Shown here one piece after another: positions 23,857 through 33,715 of a DNA stretch of 64,000 bases. The position numbers and the translations under genes were made by a program. Each line of letters begins with the position of its first letter. Positions within the stretch are counted from its first letter, which is position 1. Location of the stretch: NCBI GenBank assembly GCA_003243445.1, contig QFQQ01000004.1:122752-186751 (forward strand). The letters are read 5' to 3'. Below the pieces are notes generated by a model. The model searched no databases and was not told where the DNA came from. It worked only from the letters and a program-made list of their open reading frames with translations. This DNA comes from Citrobacter freundii. GTDB taxonomy: Bacteria; Bacteroidota; Bacteroidia; Chitinophagales; Chitinophagaceae.

Positions 23857-26406
23857 TTATTGTCCTACCATAAAGACCGCATTACACAACATCAGCTTCC
23901 CATTCTCCCAGAAATTGCGGAACATCACATCATCTGTAAGGTAAGTTACGCTGCCTCGACCGAGGTCCTGCGTGGCGAACAGCAGTCCATCTTTCAGCTT
24001 CGTCTTCAGTTTATATCCTACAAAGCCTGCAAGCTGATTATCTTTCTTTAATACACCGGCATTCCAACCCGCTCCGTCCTTGGTGAACTCATATAATACA
24101 TTGTCCATTTTTAATGTATAGTAATAGTTGGGATAACCATACATCAATGGATGCGTGCTGTCTACGTCCACACGATAGATTGAACCAGGTGTTGTGTTCT
24201 CAATGCCGTCACGGTCGCGGTCAGTGAAGGCTTTCAAAGCAGCATAAGGATCTTTCTTTGCTGCGGAGTCTTTATCATCTTTACCACCTTTGTCTTCCTT
24301 GTCTTTCTTGGCTGCGATCACGCTCCAGTCCTGGCGTGAAAGCTGACCGGTTGCACCTTCCAGTGCCACAACACGGCCTCCATTGCGGATCCACAATACA
24401 AACTGATCTGAGCTTGCTTTATCAGCCAGGAAACGGTAATTACCATCAGGCATGATCAGCACATCGATATCATTCCATTTTGCACGACCAATATCCGCGG
24501 CGTTGATCAGTGTGATCGGATAACCCAACTCCTTTTCAAAGAAATGCCAGATCTCTCCTGCACCTAAGGAGCCAACACCATCACCGGTGAGCAGCGCAAC
24601 TTTCACCGCTTTCAACGGATGGACTTTATTGCTTCCGAAATCATATCCTTTATCAACAAACCCTGTACTCACAGCATTCATCGCGATATTATTCTGATCA
24701 CAGATCTTTGCAACAGAAGGCCAAAGCGTAGTGCCGAATTTTTCATTTCCTTTTCTGAGAATGATCACGGAACCTCTCGCAAAGGACTTACCATTCACTT
24801 CAAACGGCATTTCTGAGAAACGCATTCTGATCCCTGCACTCATGAGCTGCCCAACGGCTCTTGCTGAAGATACACCCTGCCATGCGATCACATAACCATA
24901 ACTATCCGTTGGCGTATTCTTTATCGAATCTTTTGTTACCGCACCATTCGCGCTAATAGCAACTTTGCTTGCATAAGCAGTAACGCCGTATGCATACGGT
25001 AATGACCACGCGGTGATATCATATGTAGCAGAGTCGACCAGTTTTGATTGCGGTTCAAACAGCAATCGCACCATTGTGGAACGTGGTTGTAATGCACTGA
25101 CAACAATATCACCCTGGCCCACAGAAAATCCTTCTTCTTTACCTGAATGATAATTATACCCGCGGCCCGTTCCAGACCCTGTGCTGTATCTGATATCATT
25201 CTTGTCAAGCAACACGAGTAACGCACTGATTCGTTCCCTGTCCTCAGGTTTATTTTTGATCACATACGATTTATACTCGTTGTTTACGCCGTTAACAGCA
25301 TCATTAAAGAACTTGCGAAATTCTTTGACCAGGCTAGCCGCGTTCATCGAACTGATCTCAACGGTGCTGATGCCTGTGGTGAAATGGTGCATGGCCCTAT
25401 CGGTAAGGGTCAGCGTATCGCCTTCATCTGTATCCGCACCAAGACCGCTTCCCCCGCCACCGGCCTGCTCGTAGGTCATACCGATAGCACCATTGTAAAG
25501 CGGGTATGTATCGCCGTAGGAAGGGTAGAAAAGATCAAAGATCTCTTTGGTAAAATAAAGCCAGTTGTTCTTATCAAAATACTTTGCATGGTTCTTCCCG
25601 ATGGTCACCTGGAAATCACGCTGCCATTTCGTAAGCGCCTCGTGATAAGGCTGTGCAGCAGGTGCGAAATAATAAGGATTGTTAATGCCCTGCTCATGGA
25701 AGTCGACGTGCACATGCGGCATCCACTGATTGTATACCTTCAGACGTTGCTGGCTTTCCACTTGTGTTTGCCATGCCCAGTCACGATTAAGATCGAAGTT
25801 ATAGTGATTGGATCTTCCGCCTGGCCATGGCTCGCGGTGTTCGCGTGAATCCAGGCGCGGGTTATATTGAAGACCAACCACGGAGTTGAACCAGTTCACA
25901 TAGCGATCGCGGCCATCCGGGTTCACGCAGGGATCCATGATCACCACTGTGTTCTTCAGCCACTCCTTTGATTGTGCGTTGTTCGGGTCGGCCAGTGCGA
26001 AAATGGTAAGCATGCCCGCCTCCGAAGAAGAGGTTTCATTACCATGCACATTGTAACTGAGCCAAACGATTGCCGGGCCGTTCTCCATTGGCATGGCTTT
26101 ATCTTTTGCCAGATTTGCAAGGCGGAGATTGTTCAACCGGATGTTTTCCAGGTTGGTTATATTATCAGCAGAAGAGATAAACGCGGTATATAACGGACGA
26201 TGTTCATTCGTTTCACCGTATTGAACAAGTTTCACAGTAGCAGGCATAGTCTGCGCTACGTATTGATAATAGCTTACTACGCGCCAGTGGGGCGTATACC
26301 GTGTACCGATTTTGTAACCAAGAAATTCCTGCGGAGATTTTAATTGAGCATAAGCAATAGTCATTGTCAGCAGTAACACTGACGATGCCACTAATTTTTT
26401 GATCAT
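23857..26406 (-). CDS. M14-family zinc carboxypeptidase, secreted
   Basis: About 849 residues from the ATG at 26406, which gives a clean signal peptide (MIKKLVASSVLLLTMTIAYAQ); an in-frame ATG at 26424 would add six residues. The peptidase M14 domain (about 25-350) has the zinc ligands HGNETSSSE (HxxE) and HVDFHEQG. The rest is a beta-rich region and a class I glutamine amidotransferase-like fold (about 620-700, VLIMPDGNYRFLADK) typical of the large Bacteroidota M14 enzymes. It probably trims peptides in the periplasm. It is the last gene of a SusC-SusD-peptidase set on the minus strand, which suggests that the imported substrate is peptide-like. Confidence 0.92.
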   Translation of the reverse strand: MIKKLVASSVLLLTMTIAYAQLKSPQEFLGYKIGTRYTPHWRVVSYYQYVAQTMPATVKLVQYGETNEHRPLYTAFISSADNITNLENIRLNNLRLANLAKDKAMPMENGPAIVWLSYNVHGNETSSSEAGMLTIFALADPNNAQSKEWLKNTVVIMDPCVNPDGRDRYVNWFNSVVGLQYNPRLDSREHREPWPGGRSNHYNFDLNRDWAWQTQVESQQRLKVYNQWMPHVHVDFHEQGINNPYYFAPAAQPYHEALTKWQRDFQVTIGKNHAKYFDKNNWLYFTKEIFDLFYPSYGDTYPLYNGAIGMTYEQAGGGGSGLGADTDEGDTLTLTDRAMHHFTTGISTVEISSMNAASLVKEFRKFFNDAVNGVNNEYKSYVIKNKPEDRERISALLVLLDKNDIRYSTGSGTGRGYNYHSGKEEGFSVGQGDIVVSALQPRSTMVRLLFEPQSKLVDSATYDITAWSLPYAYGVTAYASKVAISANGAVTKDSIKNTPTDSYGYVIAWQGVSSARAVGQLMSAGIRMRFSEMPFEVNGKSFARGSVIILRKGNEKFGTTLWPSVAKICDQNNIAMNAVSTGFVDKGYDFGSNKVHPLKAVKVALLTGDGVGSLGAGEIWHFFEKELGYPITLINAADIGRAKWNDIDVLIMPDGNYRFLADKASSDQFVLWIRNGGRVVALEGATGQLSRQDWSVIAAKKDKEDKGGKDDKDSAAKKDPYAALKAFTDRDRDGIENTTPGSIYRVDVDSTHPLMYGYPNYYYTLKMDNVLYEFTKDGAGWNAGVLKKDNQLAGFVGYKLKTKLKDGLLFATQDLGRGSVTYLTDDVMFRNFWENGKLMLCNAVFMVGQ

Positions 26407-26427
26407 GGAGAAAAAGTTTGACAAAGA

Positions 26428-26463
26428 AAATAACCAGTAACCTGTGAAAGGTACTGGTTATTT
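26428..26463 (-). terminator. Hairpin between susD-like gene and M14 gene
   Basis: AAATAACCAGTAACCT (26428-26443) pairs with AGGTACTGGTTATTT (26449-26463), with one bulge, over a 5-base loop. It lies past the SusD stop and just before the peptidase start, so it may partly terminate the susCD transcript. Confidence 0.7.
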
Positions 26464-26535
26464 CTTTTCGTTCATAAAATATTCATTCAACCGATACGGT
26501 CCGCGCACTGCACTGTGCGGCCGAACATTTTTTGA

Positions 26536-27918
26536 TTAATTGTACCCTTCATTTTGAGCAATGACGTTTCTTGATGCATCTACTTCGCGTTGCGGTATTG
26601 GCAATACCAGTTTGTTTGCATCGAAGGCGAAACCATCTACCGTTTTCTTTAAACGCTTTGCATCATGGATGCCGTGTCCTTCATGAGCAAGCTCAAGTTT
26701 ACGCTCAAGCAGGATCGCATCGAGGTCGACGGTCAGCAATGCGGGCAGGGCTCCGTGTTTAACATGAGTCTGGTTTACATCATCGAGTGGCGTTGCCCCG
26801 ACAGCTGTGCCAAGGCGGTAATTCGCTTCAGCTCTTGTAAGATACAACTCAGAAAGACGGATAATAGAAAGGTTGGAATAAATGAACTTCCATTTGCCAC
26901 TGCGGACATTTGCACCACCGAGTGAGTTGCCGGTACCATTATAAAATAGCGCTCTGCGTGCATCTGCTGCATTGTAGAGGTCCAGGTGTTTTTGTTCTAT
27001 TACCACATCGCCGGATCTTGCACCATATGCAGTTATAGACCAGTAAGTATGCATACTGTTGCCGCCATCCTGCGCAGTCACAACCATCTGGAAGATACCT
27101 TCAGTGAGAGTGCTGGCAGCATCAGAAGCAGCCAGTCTTCCTGAATTGAAAGCCTTCGCATAAGGTTGGGACAACGAAAAGCCGCCATAACCGATGCCCC
27201 GGTTGGCTGCATCCCTCGCACCCGCATAATTTGCAGTTTGAAGGTACACACGCGAAAGCATAGCCGCAGCTGCAGCTTTCTGCGCACGTACACCACTTCC
27301 GGTAGGCAATAAAGATTCCGCGTCAGTCAGGTCTTTGATCACCAGGTCATATACAGCCTGTACACTGCTGCGTGGTACATAGCTTGCTGCGCTTATATCC
27401 CTTGTGGGAACAAGCACAAGCGGTACGCCAGGGTTTGACCCAACATTGCCCGCGCTGTAAGGTTTTGCAAAAAGCTTTACTAATTCAAAATATACAGATG
27501 CACGGATGAACAATGCCTCGCCTTTCACACGGTCTTTATCCGCATCCGCCACCACATCAATAGCACTAAGAATATTATTGCAAATGTTGATTACGTTATA
27601 AGCGCTCAGCCAGGTGGAAGTAATAAAACTGTTCGTTGTAAGCATGGCTTTGTTATAGATCTCACGCGGCTGATTAAAAGTACCCGCCCATCTCAGCTCC
27701 TTATCCGCAGCCAGCAGTTCCGAATACATCAATATGTTACCTCCGTAAAGATCAGTGCTGCTTAGTGCCTCATACGCTCCGTTCAATACCTTCTTTACCT
27801 TGTCATCAGTACTCAATACCACTCCCTCTTCCACATTTTGCTGTGGAAGGATATCCAGCTTCTTCGCGCAGGATACGATAGTGAGTGATAAGATCAGGAT
27901 TATTATATAGGACCTCAT
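26536..27918 (-). CDS. SusD/RagB-family outer-membrane lipoprotein
   Basis: A 460-residue surface lipoprotein with lipobox IVSC (Cys 17: MRSYIIILILSLTIVSCAKK). It is rich in TPR-like helices, with SELYLTRAEANYRLG near residue 355 and a C-terminal LLERKLELAHEGHGIHDAKRL segment, both typical of SusD. SusD proteins form the lid over a SusC channel and bind the ligand before import. It follows the SusC-like gene by 26 bp, in the standard order. The nearby M14 peptidase and the absence of any glycoside hydrolase argue for a peptide or amino-acid-containing ligand. Confidence 0.95.
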   Translation of the reverse strand: MRSYIIILILSLTIVSCAKKLDILPQQNVEEGVVLSTDDKVKKVLNGAYEALSSTDLYGGNILMYSELLAADKELRWAGTFNQPREIYNKAMLTTNSFITSTWLSAYNVINICNNILSAIDVVADADKDRVKGEALFIRASVYFELVKLFAKPYSAGNVGSNPGVPLVLVPTRDISAASYVPRSSVQAVYDLVIKDLTDAESLLPTGSGVRAQKAAAAAMLSRVYLQTANYAGARDAANRGIGYGGFSLSQPYAKAFNSGRLAASDAASTLTEGIFQMVVTAQDGGNSMHTYWSITAYGARSGDVVIEQKHLDLYNAADARRALFYNGTGNSLGGANVRSGKWKFIYSNLSIIRLSELYLTRAEANYRLGTAVGATPLDDVNQTHVKHGALPALLTVDLDAILLERKLELAHEGHGIHDAKRLKKTVDGFAFDANKLVLPIPQREVDASRNVIAQNEGYN

Positions 27919-27944
27919 ATTTTTAAGTTTGTCTTGTTAAAAGA

Positions 27945-30900
27945 TTAGAACCCGATATTGATTCCGAAAGTAATTGACTTGATCTGCGGAGCTGCATAAA
28001 AGTCACCTCCCTGGTTACGGTTTGTCGCTCTGTAATCAGTATTTACTTCGGGATCCCATCCTGTATAATCTGTGAAGGTGAGCAGGTTAACACCGGACAA
28101 GTAAAGGCGTGCAGAAGAAAGCTTGAGTTTCTTAATAACACTTGCAGGCAGGTAATAGCCCAGTGTCACAGTTTTCAGCCTTACATAAGAACCATTTTCT
28201 GTATAACGGCTTGATGCGCCGGTACCATTACTATAGTAGAACCGAGCTTGTGGTACATCAGTAATATCACCGGGTTTTCGCCAGCGTCTCAACTGATCGA
28301 TCGTCTGGTTATCCCACCAGTCTGCGCCGGTCGACATAAAACCGCCCGCTCCATTCTGGATCTGGTTTCCAAATACACCCTGGAAAAGGAACGACAATTC
28401 GATCCCTTTATATGATACGGTATTGGTCAAACCTCCGATCCAATCAGGATTTGGATTGCCGACAATGAAATTGCCTGCCTGATTGTATTCGTTAGTGGTC
28501 GTCTTGCCATCTTCTTCGAACCAGAGTGCATCTCCGTTCTGCGGATCAACACCTGCATACTTCGGACCATAAAACACACCAATAGCTTCACCAACGATGA
28601 GTGAATTCAGGTAGCGGCCATCATTACCCGGGATCAGCGTCTGATCACCATCAAGCTTGGTGATCTTGTTTTTATTGTACGCGATGTTGAAACTGGTACT
28701 CCATTTAAAATCACGTCCACTGATGTTGGTTGAGTTCAGTACAAGCTCAACGCCTTTGTTCTGCATGGCACCAACGTTAACCGTCTGGGTGGAAAAACCA
28801 CTTGTTCCGGGAACCGGTACATTGTAAATAAGATCTCTTGTATTTCTGACATAGTAATCGATCTCACCACTCAGCTTATTGTTGAACAATCCAAAGTCAA
28901 CACCAATGTCAACCTGTTCAGATTTTTCCCATTTAAGTTCGGGATTGGCGAGCTGCGTTGGAACGAGTCCTGAACTGGCATTATATTTTGCCGCACCCCA
29001 AAGACCCAGTTGGGCGAAGTTGCCAAATCCTTCAGCATTACCGGTGATACCCCAGCTACCTCTCAGCTTCAGGAAGCTTACGACGTTTGAATTAGCAAGG
29101 AAGCTTTCTTCAGAAAGAATCCAGCCTACAGAAGCCGAAGGGAAGAATCCATATCTGTTCAGCCTTCCAAAACGAGACGATCCATCAATCCTTCCACTGA
29201 GAGAAACCAGGTACTTGTTATTGTACTTATAGTTGCTGCGAAGGAAATATGAAAGGAACGATGATTCCGTAATGGAAGAAGAACCTCCGGTGATCTGACC
29301 GGCACTTGCGAGATTTGGCAGATCATCCGTTGGAAAGTCCTGTCCCGTCACTGACACGTTCTCACTTGAATATTTCTGGAATGACATACCAAGTGTTGCA
29401 TCAATATCATGAATATTTTTAACGACGGTGTGGTAATTAAAATAGTTGTTGGTGTTATAGTTGACCGATTTATACCAACTGGAGCTTCCATAACCATTTA
29501 TACCTGAGCCCGTAAGTGAAGCCAGGCCTGCATAATAATCATCGGTTTGATTCTGGATATCCAGACCAAACTCTGTTCTGAAATTAAGTCCCTTAAAAAC
29601 TTTATAGTTCAGGAAGATATTACCCAGATTTCTGAATGCAATGGAAGATCTTTTAACAGACTCCAGTTCTACAAGGCCGTTATAATAAGTAGTGATCGGA
29701 TCGTCATATAATTTACCATTAAGATCTCTCACCGGGGTGATCGGCGCAAGTGCCACCAGCTGAAGCGGTGTTTGAAAGCCATTATCCGCAGCCACTCTGT
29801 TGGCATAAGTGCGCGAAAGACCCATATTCATACCGATCCTCAAGCGGTCGCTCGCATCATGTTCGAGATTTAGGCGGCCAGACATGCGCTGAAATTTGTT
29901 TCCGATCAGAATCCCATCCTGATCGCTGTAGCTGCCGGAAGCATAGAATTTTGTTTTTTCAGAACCGCCCTGTGCGCTGATATCAATGATCTTTGTTCTT
30001 GCATCATTGTTATATGCCTCACGCTCCCAGTTAGTGTTTGTCTGAAGCGTACGCCAGTCTGAATATCCGGAGATCTCCGTCATTTTATCTTCCACATATT
30101 CGAGCCATGAATTACTATACTGGGCAGGGTCCAGGGGATCGACACCATCGATGCCATCGCTATTGATCGCTGCCTCACGGAGCAATTCAACATACTGTGC
30201 GGCATTTAAAAATTCGCGGTGGTTGGTTGGCTTATTCGAACCATACTGTGCATTTACATTCACAGCTGTTTTGCCGGATTTTCCTTTTTTTGTTGTGATG
30301 AGTACTACACCGTTCGCAGCACGGGAACCGTAGATCGCGGCCGCAGATGCGTCTTTAAGGATATCAAAAGTCTCTACATCATTAAAGTTGATATCCGCGA
30401 GTGGATTGATACCTACACCGCCTTCAGCAATAGGAATACCGTCCACAACATACAGCGGTGAGTTGGAAGCGCTGAGTGAACCCGCACCGCGTATCCTCAC
30501 TTTTACACCTTCACCAACTTTACCATTATTTGCTTCTACAAAAACACCTGCTGCCCGGCCCTGTAATGCCTGGGTAAACTGAGGCACTGGTGTGTTAGCA
30601 ATTTCAGCTCCTTTTACGCGGGCAATATTTCCTGTCACATCTTTTTTGATCTTGGTACCAAATCCAACTACTACCACTTCATCAAGACTCTTCGATCCTT
30701 CGGTGGCAAGTGTTGTATTCAACGTGGAACTCTTTGCCTGTAGTTCGGTAGTCTCATAGCCAAGTGAACTGAAAATAAGCGTTGATGAATTTGCAGGAAG
30801 ACTGATGGTATAGGTTCCATCAGCCTGTGTGATGGTACCGGTGCGGGAGCCTTTCACGACTACTGAAACGCCGGAGATCGGCGCTCCGTTGGCATCAGTA

Positions 30901-30989
30901 ACTTTTCCCGTGATAGTTCTGGATTGCGACCAGGCCAGTTGGCAGCAAAATAGTATTGCTGCCAAAAACAGCAGTTTTAGGTGTCTCAT
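27945..30989 (-). CDS. SusC/RagA-family TonB-dependent outer-membrane transporter
   Basis: A 1014-residue receptor. A signal peptide (1-21) is followed by a carboxypeptidase-regulatory-like domain (about 22-100, ITGKVTDANGAPISGVSVVVKG), then the TonB-box-like SLDEVVVVGFGTKIKKDVTG. The plug domain comes next (about 115-235, with ADINFNDVETFDILKDASAAAIYGSRAANGVVLITTKKG), and then a 22-strand barrel to the C-terminus (ITFGINIGF). It imports a ligand captured by the neighbouring SusD, powered by TonB. No sigma/anti-sigma pair is adjacent, so its control is not visible here. Confidence 0.96.
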   Translation of the reverse strand: MRHLKLLFLAAILFCCQLAWSQSRTITGKVTDANGAPISGVSVVVKGSRTGTITQADGTYTISLPANSSTLIFSSLGYETTELQAKSSTLNTTLATEGSKSLDEVVVVGFGTKIKKDVTGNIARVKGAEIANTPVPQFTQALQGRAAGVFVEANNGKVGEGVKVRIRGAGSLSASNSPLYVVDGIPIAEGGVGINPLADINFNDVETFDILKDASAAAIYGSRAANGVVLITTKKGKSGKTAVNVNAQYGSNKPTNHREFLNAAQYVELLREAAINSDGIDGVDPLDPAQYSNSWLEYVEDKMTEISGYSDWRTLQTNTNWEREAYNNDARTKIIDISAQGGSEKTKFYASGSYSDQDGILIGNKFQRMSGRLNLEHDASDRLRIGMNMGLSRTYANRVAADNGFQTPLQLVALAPITPVRDLNGKLYDDPITTYYNGLVELESVKRSSIAFRNLGNIFLNYKVFKGLNFRTEFGLDIQNQTDDYYAGLASLTGSGINGYGSSSWYKSVNYNTNNYFNYHTVVKNIHDIDATLGMSFQKYSSENVSVTGQDFPTDDLPNLASAGQITGGSSSITESSFLSYFLRSNYKYNNKYLVSLSGRIDGSSRFGRLNRYGFFPSASVGWILSEESFLANSNVVSFLKLRGSWGITGNAEGFGNFAQLGLWGAAKYNASSGLVPTQLANPELKWEKSEQVDIGVDFGLFNNKLSGEIDYYVRNTRDLIYNVPVPGTSGFSTQTVNVGAMQNKGVELVLNSTNISGRDFKWSTSFNIAYNKNKITKLDGDQTLIPGNDGRYLNSLIVGEAIGVFYGPKYAGVDPQNGDALWFEEDGKTTTNEYNQAGNFIVGNPNPDWIGGLTNTVSYKGIELSFLFQGVFGNQIQNGAGGFMSTGADWWDNQTIDQLRRWRKPGDITDVPQARFYYSNGTGASSRYTENGSYVRLKTVTLGYYLPASVIKKLKLSSARLYLSGVNLLTFTDYTGWDPEVNTDYRATNRNQGGDFYAAPQIKSITFGINIGF

Positions 30990-31095
30990 GTGCAGTTAAT
31001 TTTAGTATCGGTTATTTAAATATATGATCTTTTCAGATTCCCTTAACACTTAAATAACAAATGTGCTAAAAAATTTATAGTATAAATACATAAAA

Positions 31096-31128
31096 AAAGC
31101 CCCGATTAATAAATAAAATCGGGGCTTT
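31096..31128 (-). terminator. Terminator after the YugP-type protease gene
   Basis: AAAGCCCCGATT (31096-31107) pairs perfectly with AATCGGGGCTTT (31117-31128). It lies past the stop of the protease gene and before the SusC gene on the same strand, so susC has its own promoter in 30990-31095. Confidence 0.85.
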
Positions 31129-31146
31129 AAAACATTAAATATATTT

Positions 31147-31842
31147 CTAATTTCTGTCCCTGCTTCCCATATATAAGAGTATATACTGTATCAGTGTAAC
31201 CACTGCTGCCAAAGCAGCGACCACATAAGTGGTAGCGGCCCACTTCAACGCGTCTTTTGCCTGGGGGTACTCTGCCCTGTCCGTGATATTTGTCCGTTGC
31301 AACCAGGCCAGCGCGCGGTTACTTGCGTCAAATTCCACCGGTAGTGTTATCAGGGAGAACAATACAGTCGCAGACATCAATATTATACCGACCAGCAGGA
31401 CGGTGGGGCTTCCGCCACCAGCGATCATAAAGACCCCGATCAGGAGGATGATATTCACCAGTGATGAACTGATCTGGACCACAGGAACCAGTTTACTCCT
31501 GAAATTCAACCATGTATAAGCCGTCGCATGCTGAACAGCATGCCCGCATTCGTGTGCTGCAACCGCGGCCGCTGCTACACTTGTACCATTATATACATCA
31601 GGACTAAGGTTCACTGTTTTATTGGCCGGATTGTAGTGATCTGACAGAACACCGTCCACAGAGACCACTTTTACATCATAAATACCATTTTCACGGAGCA
31701 TTTTCTCAGCGACTTCCCGGCCCGAAAGACCCGAAGAAAGACGCACTTTACTGTACTTCGTAAACTTACTTTTCAGGATCGATGAGACGATCATACTGAT
31801 GCCAAGAAAAATAAGCGATACGATCAAAATTGATGGTGTCAT
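31147..31842 (-). CDS. YugP-type membrane zinc metallopeptidase
   Basis: A 231-residue membrane protein of the Zn-peptidase_2 (YugP) family. There is an N-terminal helix (3-22), then the catalytic HECGHAVQHA (HExxH, about 118-127) in a cytosolic or periplasmic loop, two central helices (about 140-190) and a C-terminal helix (about 203-225). The upstream NLSPDVYNGTSVAAAAVAAHECGHA stretch is characteristic. Substrates of this family are poorly known. It is transcribed alone, divergently from radA. Confidence 0.93.
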   Translation of the reverse strand: MTPSILIVSLIFLGISMIVSSILKSKFTKYSKVRLSSGLSGREVAEKMLRENGIYDVKVVSVDGVLSDHYNPANKTVNLSPDVYNGTSVAAAAVAAHECGHAVQHATAYTWLNFRSKLVPVVQISSSLVNIILLIGVFMIAGGGSPTVLLVGIILMSATVLFSLITLPVEFDASNRALAWLQRTNITDRAEYPQAKDALKWAATTYVVAALAAVVTLIQYILLYMGSRDRN

Positions 31843-32010
31843 GTAGGTTAATTTTTTAGTTTTTCTGACCTATTTATAACAAACTTGTGACCAGTTGGAT
31901 CAGTACCGAAAATTCGGTCGTTTTGTCATTCAAAAGTTTTTTTGAAGCAATTTCAGCAGTCCAGGACCCGTTTTTGCAAACGGATATAAAAATTTGTAAA
32001 TCAAACAATT

Positions 32011-32064
32011 AAGAGGTTTATTCTGAAAAAGAAAACTGGAACTGACAGCAGTTTTTTACCTCTT
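32011..32064. ncRNA. Two-stem structured segment, candidate small RNA
   Basis: The outer arms AAGAGGT (32011-32017) and ACCTCTT (32058-32064) enclose the inner arms AAAACTG (32032-32038) and CAGTTTT (32049-32055). The stems are short, so the evidence is weak by itself. The terminator 90 bp downstream strengthens it. Confidence 0.25.
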
Positions 32065-32151
32065 CAAGTTATTCACAGAGGCAAAATTTTATTTTGAAAT
32101 GTTAGCCAGAATTGTAACTTAGCAATAGAATTTAATGGGTTAGTAAGTAAG

Positions 32152-32179
32152 GGGGTCAGTCATCAGATTGGCCCCTTTT
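32152..32179 (+). terminator. Orphan terminator upstream of radA
   Basis: GGGGTCA (32152-32158) pairs with TGGCCCC (32169-32175), with one G-T pair, followed by TTTT. No plus-strand gene lies upstream before the divergent yugP start. Confidence 0.5.
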
Positions 32180-32308
32180 ACATTAATATAATTGATGCTT
32201 TTTCCCTCAATTTTTTACCGTTTTTTTCTGCGTTAGTTTCAGGATTTTACTACGCTTTTCTGATCAATAACACAGCTTATAATTCATCTTGTATTTTACC
32301 TTTAACGC

Positions 32309-33703
32309 ATGAGTAAAGTTAAAACTGCTTTCTTCTGCCAAAACTGCGGATATGAAAGTGTTAAATGGGTTGGTCAATGCCCATCGTGTGGTCAATGGAA
32401 CACATTTGTCGAAGAATTGGTACAAAAAGAAACGAAAGCCAAAAATGAATGGAAAGATTTTCAGGAAGATAAACGGACACAAAAAACAATTGCACTGCAT
32501 GATGTAAAAACATCAGAAGAAAAAAGATTGCTTACACCTGATACAGAAATAAACAGAGTATTAGGCGGAGGAATCGTTCCTGGCAGTATTGTACTGATCG
32601 CTGGTGAACCGGGTATTGGTAAGTCAACTTTGTTTTTACAGATCGGTTTATCATTGGAGAACAATACTGTTCTTTATATCAGTGGGGAAGAAAGTGAACA
32701 ACAGATCAAAATGCGTGCGGACCGCATCGCGCTCAATGCAACAGCACGCAGTAAAGAAAATTTTTTCCTGTTGACGGAAACATCCACACAGGTGATCTTC
32801 CAGGAAATAAAAAAACTGAAACCGCAACTGGTAATTGTTGATTCGATACAAACACTTCAAACACCGTTCATCGATTCTTCACCGGGCAGCGTATCGCAGA
32901 TACGTGAATGCACCGCGGAATTGCAACGCTTCGCAAAAGACAGTAACACACCCGTTTTCCTGATCGGGCATATTACCAAGGATGGAAGCATTGCCGGCCC
33001 CAAGATCCTTGAACATATGGTAGATGCTGTATTGCAATTTGAAGGAGACAGGCATTATGCATACCGCATTCTGCGGACGCTTAAGAACCGCTTCGGCAGT
33101 ACTGCCGAACTTGGCATCTATGAAATGTCTGACGGCGGGATGCGCGCTGTCACCAATCCAAGTGAGATCCTGATCACACAAAAGGAAGATCATCTCAGTG
33201 GCATCGGCATCGCTGCGACCATTGAGGGCATGCGTCCATTGATGATAGAGGTCCAGGCACTGGTCACCCAGTCAGTTTACGGTACGCCACAACGCACTGT
33301 CACCGGTTTTGATCTTCGCCGGTTGCAATTACTGCTGGCAGTACTTGAAAAAAGAGGCGGATTCCATTTCGGTATGAAAGATGTGTTCCTGAATATTGCC
33401 GGCGGCTTAAAAATTGAAGATCCCTCTATCGACCTGGCAGTATTATGTTCATTACTTTCTTCATACGAAGATGTGCCATTACCACAACAGATCTGCTTTG
33501 CCGGTGAAGTCGGCCTCAGCGGCGAGATCCGTGCAGTAAACAGAATTGAACAACGCATCGCAGAAGCAGAGAAGCTGGGCTTTGAAAAGATCATTGTTTC
33601 AAAGTACAACCAGGCGATCCGTCAAGGCAAAGGAACTGCGAAGTACAATATTGAAGTGATCCCGATGGGAAGGGTCGAGGAAGTATACCAGTTTCTGTTT
33701 TAG
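32309..33703 (+). CDS. radA: DNA repair protein RadA
   Basis: A 464-residue RecA-like ATPase that helps branch migration during recombination. An N-terminal zinc finger (CQNCGYESVKWVGQCPSCGQW, 10-30) is followed by the ATPase core with Walker A GEPGIGKST (about 98-106), Walker B LVIVDSIQTL and the RadA-specific LKNRFGSTAELGIYEM. The C-terminal Lon-like domain (about 285-464) has GGLKIEDPSIDLAVLCSLLSS and GEVGLSGEIRAV. Length and ends fit the family. It is followed by a terminator and a compound repeat region before the ComF-like gene. Confidence 0.97.
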   Translation: MSKVKTAFFCQNCGYESVKWVGQCPSCGQWNTFVEELVQKETKAKNEWKDFQEDKRTQKTIALHDVKTSEEKRLLTPDTEINRVLGGGIVPGSIVLIAGEPGIGKSTLFLQIGLSLENNTVLYISGEESEQQIKMRADRIALNATARSKENFFLLTETSTQVIFQEIKKLKPQLVIVDSIQTLQTPFIDSSPGSVSQIRECTAELQRFAKDSNTPVFLIGHITKDGSIAGPKILEHMVDAVLQFEGDRHYAYRILRTLKNRFGSTAELGIYEMSDGGMRAVTNPSEILITQKEDHLSGIGIAATIEGMRPLMIEVQALVTQSVYGTPQRTVTGFDLRRLQLLLAVLEKRGGFHFGMKDVFLNIAGGLKIEDPSIDLAVLCSLLSSYEDVPLPQQICFAGEVGLSGEIRAVNRIEQRIAEAEKLGFEKIIVSKYNQAIRQGKGTAKYNIEVIPMGRVEEVYQFLF

Positions 33704-33715
33704 ATAGCGAGTTTT

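Larger units (their letters stand above)
31843..32308. other. Long divergent intergenic region with a possible small RNA
   Basis: No protein gene is supported in these 466 bp between yugP (minus) and radA (plus). It contains a two-stem structure (32011-32064) and an orphan plus-strand terminator (32152-32179), which together suggest a short untranslated transcript. The near-consensus -7 box TACCTTTA (32297-32304) just before radA is a candidate promoter element. Confidence 0.5.
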
